Assembly (NCBI GenBank): GCA_026314275.1
Contig: CP111109.1
Location: 1,674,001-1,738,000, forward strand
DNA from: JAGOEY01 sp017997515
GTDB lineage: Bacteria > Pseudomonadota > Gammaproteobacteria > Burkholderiales > Burkholderiaceae_C
DNA length: 64,000 nt
Direction: 5' to 3'
Shown here: piece by piece, positions 58,111 through 64,000 of the stretch
Layout: each line of letters starts with the position of its first letter
How positions within the stretch are numbered: the first letter of the stretch is position 1
Made by a program: the position numbers and the translations under genes
The notes under the pieces: model-generated
Told to the model about the DNA's origin: nothing
What the model saw: the letters and a program-made list of their open reading frames with translations, nothing else
Databases searched by the model: none

Positions 58111-59494
58111 TTCCCTGAATTCGACGTACGCACGCGCGCGGACCTCGCGGATCCAGTTTGCGTAGGCCTCATCGAGTTTTTTCTCGCGCACCATGTTGCG
58201 GGCCACTTCACGCTGTTCGCGCTGGCTGAGGGTGGCGGTGCGGCGCTCCATCAGCTGCAGCAGGTGCACACCAAAGCGCGATACCAGCGGGCCGCCGATT
58301 TGTCCGGGTTGCAGTGCGTCGAGTGCCTCTTCAAATTCGGGCACAAACTGGCCGGGGTTGGCCCAACCGAGGTCGCCGCCTTCTTTGGCGCTGCCGTCCT
58401 GGGAGTGTTCACGCGCCAGGGCGGCAAAGTCGGCTTGGCCCGACTGGATGCGCTGTTTGTATTCGGTCAGGCGTGCAGCGGCGGCGGTCTCGCTCAGCTG
58501 GGGGCTGGGCCGCAGCAGGATGTGGCGTGCATGGGTCTGCACGACCTGGGCACCCGGCACACCGGCACGTTCGCGCTCCAGCACCTTGAGGATGTGGAAG
58601 CCTGCGCGGGGAACGCACGGGTCCCGCGATGCCGCCCACGGGCAGGGTCTGGGTGCTTTCGACAAACAGCGTCGGGTAACGGTCCGCGGATCGCAGGCCC
58701 AAGGCACCCCCACTGGCACCTTCCGCGGCGTTGGAAAATTCACGCGCCAGTGCGGCAAAGTCGTCGCCTTTGCGCGCCCGGTCGGCAATACCCTGGGCCT
58801 TGGCCTGCAGCGTGGCGACCTCTGCGGGTGTGGCGTTTTCAGGCACCACCACCAGCACGTGGCCCAGGTTCATTTCAACGCCGGTCTGGTCCACACTGGC
58901 CTGCTGCTCACGGATGAACTGGTCAATGTCCAGATCGGTCACCCGCACGCGGCCGTCTACGTCGCGCTCACGCAGGCGGGTCAGCAGCAGCTGGTTGCGC
59001 AGGTCGGTGCGGAAACGCTCCAGCGACAAACCGTCTGCAGCCAGCCTGCGGCGCAGTTGCGCCACGTCCATGCTGTTCTGGCGTGCCACGTTGGCTTCGG
59101 CCTGATCCACCAGCAGGTCGTCGATCTTGATGCCGGTGTCGCGGGCCTGCTGCTGCAGGGCTTTTTCGGTGATGAGGTTTTCCAGCACCTGCTGGGTCAG
59201 CACGGACTCAGGGGGAACAGGGGTGTTCTGCTGGGCCATCTGCTGCGCGGTGCGTGCGGTGCGCATGCGTAATTCGTTGCTGGTGATGGGCTCGGAATTC
59301 ACCACCGCCACGATGGAGTCCGCCTGCTGCACGGGCGCGGGGCCGGTGGGCAAGGAGGGCAGTGTGGACAGGCGGGGGCCGTTACCCAGGCCCATGCCGC
59401 TGCCGCCCGAGGGGCGCAGGCCCTGGGCCTGCAGCGCACCAGCGCCAAGGGTTGCGAGGCATGCCAGCGCCAGGGCGGATACATGTTTGTTCAT
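58108..59494 (-). pseudogene. surA: SurA periplasmic chaperone, frameshifted
   Basis: SurA folds outer-membrane proteins and has a signal peptide (about 1-23), a chaperone N-domain and two parvulin domains. The N-terminal frame runs to LPVGGIAGPVRS; the remainder (AGFHILKVLERERAG to the end) is in another frame. The break lies in a four-base G run (plus strand 58608-58611). Removing one G restores a continuous protein of about 460 residues. The site is at the end of parvulin domain 1. All other parts are intact, so it may be a sequencing error or a recent mutation. It is between lptD and rsmA. Confidence 0.85.
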
Positions 59495-59529
59495 GGTGTG
59501 CAAAAAGGTGGGGGATGCAGGGGACTGCA

Positions 59530-61905
59530 TCAGTCGTAGTTGCTGAAACGGCTGGGAACCGTGGTCTGCTCGCGCAGGTACTGGTAACGCGGAATGTTCT
59601 GTTTCAGGGTTTGCAGCGGGCTGGAGCCCAGGCGTGTGAACCCGACAAATTCGAGCTGGAACAGGATACGTTTGTTGGATGTGGTGGTGCTGCTTTGCAG
59701 CCGCTCCATCACGATGCGGCCAATCCAGCAGTCGGCTTCGTATTCAAGCCCGACCACGGTGTCGACCAGTTTGCGGTCCTGCATGCTGTAGTTCAGGCGG
59801 CCCACGCTGTACCAGCGTCCGGGGCCCAGGCCACGGCCTGCGCCTTTGTCCTCACCGCGGTCGCCCCACAGGTCGTTCAAGGGCCACTGCCAGCCGATGT
59901 CGATCTGTTCACTCACACCGCGCTGCGTGCGGTACGCCGCATTGATCAGCCGGTAGTTGCCAGGGTTGTAGCGCCCGCCGATGACGGAGCGGATGGAGCG
60001 TTGCGTATCGGGGTTGTACTGCACGGTGCCATCAAACGACCACTGCGGCGTCCAGTTGATCGTTGCACCCAGCAGCACGTCACTGAGCCGTTCACTCACC
60101 GGTGTCTGGCCCGGCATCGTGACCCGCTGGTCGCTGAAACGCAGGCGCTGTGCAATCCCAAAACGGGCGGCTTCCGCGCCGGTGTCGGGGTCGAGCAGGC
60201 GGGTGGTGGTGCCCAGGGTCAGCAGGTTGCTGTCGGAGATGCGGTCCTGGCCGCCAAACGCGTTTTCGGTGAAGACGGTGGCGAAGTTGAAGTCGTTCGC
60301 CGCCGAGTCGTAGTTGGGCAGCAGGCTCTGGTCGCGGTACGGCGTGTACACGTAGAACGCGCGGGGCTCCAGCGTCTGGGTGAAGCTGCGGCCAAAAAAG
60401 CTGGTGGAGCGCTCGAACACCAGGCCGCTGTCGAGGCTGGCCGTGGGCAGCACACGGCTGGCCGTGCGTTGGCCGTTGGCCAGGGCGGCGTCGAACTGGT
60501 AGTTTGTTGCATGCATCTGCAGGCGGGGTGTGATGAACCAGCCCGGCGCGGCCCAGGGGTGGCTGACCTGCGCCATGGTGTAGCTGCGCTCGGCATTGGG
60601 CTGTGCGGTGAGGGCGCGGTCGGCGCGGAACTTGGTGTAGTCGGCCTCGACCGAGAAGTCCAGCCCGTTCACATCAAAGCGCGAGTATTTGCCAAACACC
60701 TGCGGCAAGCGGTCGTACGGCGGGGTGATGGGGGTGGTCACGTCCTGCAGGGTTTGCCACTTGAGGGTGCGCAGACCCGCGCTGAAGTTGCCCTTGCCCC
60801 AGCCCACATTCACGTCGTTGGGCAGCAGGCGTTGCGTCAGCCCGGGCATCGCGCGCGAAAAATCGCGCCAGTAGTTGTCGTCGCTCACCCGGTTCAGGTT
60901 CAGGCTCAGGCCCACATTACCGATGGCTGCGATGCCGGTGTCCACCGTGCCGTTGTGCAGGGCATAAAAGCCCCAGCGGTCGCGGTCGCGCAGCTTGTCG
61001 TTGGGCATGTAGTCCAGCCGCGTCTGGCCCTGGTAGTTGTTCTCCATGTAGCGGAACTGGCCACCCAGCTCCACACCCCGTTTGCTCATCACCGTGGGGT
61101 AGATCGTGGCGTCCCGGTTGGGCGCAATGTTCCAGTAGTACGGCTGGGTGATTTCAACGCCGTTCACGTTGTCCAGGCCCACGGTGGGTGGCAACAGGCC
61201 GGACTTGCGTTTGTCACTCAGCGGGAAACTGATGGCAGGCACCGCCAAAATGGGCACCTGCTTGAAGGTCAGCACACCACCTTCGGCCAGCCCCACGTCT
61301 TCCTCCTGGTCGATGTGCAGCACGGTGGCCCGCAGCAGCCAGTCGGGCAGCCAGTCGGGGCCGGCCACGCGGCGGCAGGTGGTGTAGGTTGCGTCGTGGA
61401 TGATGGACCGCTGCTCGTCGATGAAGTCGATGCGGCTCGCGTCGCCATGGCCTTCGGTGCGCAGGAACTGGTAACGCGGGTTTTTGAAGAAACCTTCAAA
61501 CGCCTCCACCCGCAGCTGCAGCTCCGTGCCTTCGTAGATGTTGCCGGCCTGGTTCACATAGACGTTGCCGGTGGCTTTGGCCAGGTCGTCGGCCTGCAGG
61601 TATTCGAGCCTGTCGGCGCGGATCACGGTGTCGCCACGGCGCAGTTCGGCGTTGCCTTCCAGCACGGTGCTGCGGTCGGTCTGGCCCTCGGTGCGGTCGC
61701 CCGACATGAAGGTCGGCATGCCTTTGCGCACGTCGTCCGCAAACGTCTCCTGCAACTGCGGACTGGGCCGCAGCACCAGCGGCGGCTCGGTGGTCTGGCC
61801 GTCCTGCGCATGCGCCAGCGAGCCCTGCAGCAGCAGGCCCACCAGCATGGCCACGGGGTGCAGGGCAAAACGCACGCGGCATCCCTTGGTTTGGAGTTCA
61901 GGCAT
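59530..61905 (-). CDS. lptD: LPS-assembly protein LptD
   Basis: A 791-residue outer-membrane protein that inserts lipopolysaccharide into the outer leaflet with LptE. The signal peptide ends near SLAHAQ. An N-terminal OstA jellyroll (VIRADRLEYLQADDLAKATG) is followed by the large beta barrel (LRFSDQRVTMPGQTPVSERL) ending in SRFSNYD. Cys residues at TTCRRVAG and EADCWIGR could form the LptD disulfide. The ATG at 61905 is chosen for the signal peptide. It is divergent from amgK, 154 bases apart. Confidence 0.93.
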   Translation of the reverse strand: MPELQTKGCRVRFALHPVAMLVGLLLQGSLAHAQDGQTTEPPLVLRPSPQLQETFADDVRKGMPTFMSGDRTEGQTDRSTVLEGNAELRRGDTVIRADRLEYLQADDLAKATGNVYVNQAGNIYEGTELQLRVEAFEGFFKNPRYQFLRTEGHGDASRIDFIDEQRSIIHDATYTTCRRVAGPDWLPDWLLRATVLHIDQEEDVGLAEGGVLTFKQVPILAVPAISFPLSDKRKSGLLPPTVGLDNVNGVEITQPYYWNIAPNRDATIYPTVMSKRGVELGGQFRYMENNYQGQTRLDYMPNDKLRDRDRWGFYALHNGTVDTGIAAIGNVGLSLNLNRVSDDNYWRDFSRAMPGLTQRLLPNDVNVGWGKGNFSAGLRTLKWQTLQDVTTPITPPYDRLPQVFGKYSRFDVNGLDFSVEADYTKFRADRALTAQPNAERSYTMAQVSHPWAAPGWFITPRLQMHATNYQFDAALANGQRTASRVLPTASLDSGLVFERSTSFFGRSFTQTLEPRAFYVYTPYRDQSLLPNYDSAANDFNFATVFTENAFGGQDRISDSNLLTLGTTTRLLDPDTGAEAARFGIAQRLRFSDQRVTMPGQTPVSERLSDVLLGATINWTPQWSFDGTVQYNPDTQRSIRSVIGGRYNPGNYRLINAAYRTQRGVSEQIDIGWQWPLNDLWGDRGEDKGAGRGLGPGRWYSVGRLNYSMQDRKLVDTVVGLEYEADCWIGRIVMERLQSSTTTSNKRILFQLEFVGFTRLGSSPLQTLKQNIPRYQYLREQTTVPSRFSNYD

Positions 61906-62059
61906 GGGTCTGGGGCCCCTTCGGGCACAACATCGGGCACATAGGCACAACAGAATTGGGGGTCAACACGAAGAAGAGGCGAATTTGACGGATTTTGCCC
62001 GGCACCTCGCACCTGCCGATGGCAAGCCCTGCAGACCGGGTTTGTAGAATGGATTATCC

Positions 62060-63199
62060 ATGAGCCCAACCGATCTCCCTCCCCCCGCCATTGTGACCAA
62101 CGGTACAGCCTCCGCACCGGCCACACCCGGCCCCATCGTCTGGGCCGACCCGGCCCGCGAAGCCGCCTTCCAGGGCTGGCTCACCCGGGTGGCCGCTGAC
62201 CACCAGCTCGACACCGGCAGCCTGCGCCTGGCCGCTGCCGACGCGGGTTTTCGGCGTTATTTCCGGCTCGATTCCATCCACGGCAGCCGCATCGTGATGG
62301 ACGCCCCGCCCGACAAGGAAAACTGTGAGCCCTTTGTGCGTATCGCCGCGCTGATGGCAAAGGCCGGCCTGCGTGTGCCCGAGGTGCTGGCCTGGGACGA
62401 GGCGGCGGGCTTCATGCTGCTGAGTGACCTGGGCGCCCAGACCATGCTGGACGTATTGCAGTGCGACACGCCACAGGATCCCACACCGCTGTTCCACCAG
62501 GCCATTGATGCGCTGATCACCCTGCAGTTGGCGTCCCAGCCCGGTGTGTTGCCCGTCTACGATGCAGCCGTGCTGCAGCGCGAGCTGGCGCTGTTCCCCG
62601 ACTGGTACATCGCCCAGCACCGGGGCATCACGCTGGACGAGAAGCAGCGCGCCACGCTGGACAGCGTGTTCGCCCAGATCGTCGCCAACAACCTGGCCGT
62701 GCCCAGCGTGACTGTGCACCGGGACTTCATGCCGAGAAACCTGATGGTTGGCAACACACAACTCGGCGTGCTCGACTTTCAAGATGCCTTGTATGGCCCG
62801 ATCACTTACGACATCGCCAGCCTGCTGCGCGACGCCTTCATCAGCTGGGAAGAAGACCTGGTGCTCGACATCACCATCCGTTACTGGCAGCGCGCGCGCA
62901 AGGCCGGGCTGCCGGTGGGGGACGACTTTGGGGAGTTCTACCGCAGCGTGGAGTGGATGGGCCTGCAGCGCCACCTGAAAGTGGCCGGCATCTTTGCCCG
63001 CCTGACCCTGCGCGACGGCAAACCCAAGTATTTGGCCGACGCCCCACGTTTCATCCATTACATCCGCTCCACCGCCAGCCGCTACCGCGAGCTGACCCCG
63101 CTGCTGCGCCTGATCGACAAGATCGAGGGCACCGCAACCGCCCTGGTGAATGACCGCGTATGGTCGGATGCCGTTGTTCATAACAAAAACAGGCTTTAG
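62060..63199 (+). CDS. amgK: N-acetylmuramate/N-acetylglucosamine kinase (AmgK-like)
   Basis: A 379-residue aminoglycoside-phosphotransferase-fold kinase. The Brenner motif is VHRDFMPRNLMVG and the metal motif LGVLDFQDALYGP. AmgK phosphorylates MurNAc or GlcNAc at C1 in peptidoglycan recycling, before MurU. In pseudomonads amgK-murU is one unit beside lptD; here MurU is encoded at 24291. The last codons (about NKNRL and stop) are encoded by repeat A copy 12. Confidence 0.88.
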   Translation: MSPTDLPPPAIVTNGTASAPATPGPIVWADPAREAAFQGWLTRVAADHQLDTGSLRLAAADAGFRRYFRLDSIHGSRIVMDAPPDKENCEPFVRIAALMAKAGLRVPEVLAWDEAAGFMLLSDLGAQTMLDVLQCDTPQDPTPLFHQAIDALITLQLASQPGVLPVYDAAVLQRELALFPDWYIAQHRGITLDEKQRATLDSVFAQIVANNLAVPSVTVHRDFMPRNLMVGNTQLGVLDFQDALYGPITYDIASLLRDAFISWEEDLVLDITIRYWQRARKAGLPVGDDFGEFYRSVEWMGLQRHLKVAGIFARLTLRDGKPKYLADAPRFIHYIRSTASRYRELTPLLRLIDKIEGTATALVNDRVWSDAVVHNKNRL

Positions 63200-63240
63200 C
63201 GCACGTCCAGCGTGCGCAAGCAGCTACTAAATTAATAGCA
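63184..63240 (-). repeat. Repeat A copy 12, at the amgK-rsmE junction
   Basis: Reverse orientation: GCGCACGTCCAGCGTGCGC and AAGCAGCTACTAAATTAATA. It supplies the amgK stop codon and ends one base before the rsmE ATG. Confidence 0.85.
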
Positions 63241-63996
63241 ATGCCCCGTTTCTACTGCCCCGTCCCCCTGGCCACCGGTGCCGAGCTGGACCTGCCTGCG
63301 GGCGCGGCGCGCCATGTGCAGGTGCTGCGGTTGCAGCCGGGTGGCCTGCTGACGCTGTTCAACGGCGACGGCGGCGAGTTTGACGCCACCGTGCTGCGTA
63401 TGGGCCGCAGCGACGTGCAGGTGCAGGTCGGCACACACCACGCCACCGAACGTGAAGCCGCCCTGCCCGTGCACCTGGTGGTAGGGATGCCTGCGAACGA
63501 GCGCATGGACTGGCTGGTGGAAAAAGCCACCGAACTCGGCGTGGCCAGCATCCAGCCCGTGGCCATGGCCCACAGCGTGCTGCGCCTCAAAGCCGACCGT
63601 GCTGACAAAAAAGTCGCCCACTGGCAGGGTGTGGCCGTGGCCGCGTGTGAACAGTCGGGCCGCAACCGCGTGCCACGGGTGTACGACGTGCTGGACTTTG
63701 CCGCCTGGCTGCGCCAGAGTCAGGCCGCACCCGCTTCCGGGCTGCGCGCCATGCTGTCCCTGCGCGCGGGAACACGCACCCTGTCGCAGCTGCTGCAAAC
63801 CCCGCACCCGTTGCCCGCTGTGACCTTTCTGAGTGGCCCCGAAGGTGGGCTGGCAGCCACCGAAGAGCAGGCGGCAACCGAGGCCGGGTTTGTGCCGGTC
63901 ACCCTCGGGCCGCGCACGCTGCGGGCCGAGACCGCGCCGCTGGCCGCGCTGGCCGCGCTGGACCTGTGGGGTGTTGTGCCCACGGGCCAGCACTGA
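63241..63996 (+). CDS. rsmE: 16S rRNA (uracil-1498-N3)-methyltransferase RsmE
   Basis: A 251-residue SPOUT-fold methyltransferase. It has the PUA-like N-domain (PRFYCPVPLATGAELDLPAG), VVGMPANERMDWLVEKATEL, and the SPOUT knot FLSGPEGGLAATEEQA, then TLGPRTLRAETAPLAAL. Full family length. The ATG immediately follows repeat A copy 12, which probably supplies its translation signals. Confidence 0.93.
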   Translation: MPRFYCPVPLATGAELDLPAGAARHVQVLRLQPGGLLTLFNGDGGEFDATVLRMGRSDVQVQVGTHHATEREAALPVHLVVGMPANERMDWLVEKATELGVASIQPVAMAHSVLRLKADRADKKVAHWQGVAVAACEQSGRNRVPRVYDVLDFAAWLRQSQAAPASGLRAMLSLRAGTRTLSQLLQTPHPLPAVTFLSGPEGGLAATEEQAATEAGFVPVTLGPRTLRAETAPLAALAALDLWGVVPTGQH

Positions 63997-64000
63997 AAAC

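Noticed and set aside
59362..61944. An 860-codon plus-strand frame opposite lptD
   Set aside because: It covers surA start and lptD antisense; composition is typical of a GC-rich shadow.

Overview
The window is about 64 kb of GC-rich, densely coding chromosomal DNA. Gene content and order (lptD-surA-rsmA next to a divergent amgK, tkt-gap, gspAB, a DUF3348/DUF802/OmpA/DUF2894 operon) and two families of short dispersed repeats point to a betaproteobacterium of the order Burkholderiales, most likely family Comamonadaceae. The genus cannot be fixed from the sequence alone. I see no rRNA, tRNA, CRISPR array, transposase or prophage genes.

Layout. 1-430 (minus): promoter, Thr/Ile-rich leader peptide and attenuator in front of a gene that runs off the left edge. 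431-5880 (minus): OsmC peroxidase, ferredoxin, then a tightly coupled four-gene operon encoding a MotA/MotB-like (ZorA/ZorB-like) membrane motor with two DUF partners. 6228-17620: mixed housekeeping and hypothetical genes (zinc ribbon protein, two lipoproteins, GST, YebC-family regulator, alpha/beta hydrolase, transglutaminase, VOC protein, pirin, SlyD, SGNH hydrolase, GspB/GspA). 17657-22001 (minus): a branched-chain amino-acid binding protein with a frameshifted signal peptide, gap and tkt. 22085-28205: hipBA with a clear operator, SAM decarboxylase, MurU, PepP and a zeta/ParD-like toxin-antitoxin pair. 28481-36508: DJ-1-like protein, LysR regulator, phytase-like esterase, a J-domain gene with three unknown partners, and an NfeF/NfeR-like ferric reductase and PadR regulator.

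36752-53167 (minus) is the accessory core. An SPFH-DUF4178-DUF350 membrane cassette is followed by a methyltransferase / AlbA_2 / helicase-nuclease restriction cassette, then a membrane-anchored spermidine-synthase-like protein and an FAD oxidoreductase, then McrB-McrC and a GNAT. The SPFH/DUF4178/DUF350 genes and the aminopropyltransferase/oxidoreductase pair look like one polyamine-linked envelope operon that has been split by restriction genes. 53381-63996: malic enzyme MaeB, a secreted barnase-type RNase with a barstar inhibitor, RsmA, SurA (frameshifted in this sequence), LptD, AmgK and RsmE.

Two repeat families run through the window. Repeat A (about 60 bp, with a TAGCTG-TTGCGC core) occurs 12 times, five of them inside reading frames that stay open; a sixth supplies the last codons of amgK. 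Repeat B (about 100 bp, centred on a palindrome of five C and five G) occurs seven times, mostly abutting stop or start codons, and lies at every junction of the J-domain cluster. MurU (24.3 kb) and AmgK (62 kb) belong to one cell-wall recycling route although they are far apart here; SAM decarboxylase (23.9 kb) may supply the aminopropyl donor for the SpeE-like protein (42.4 kb).
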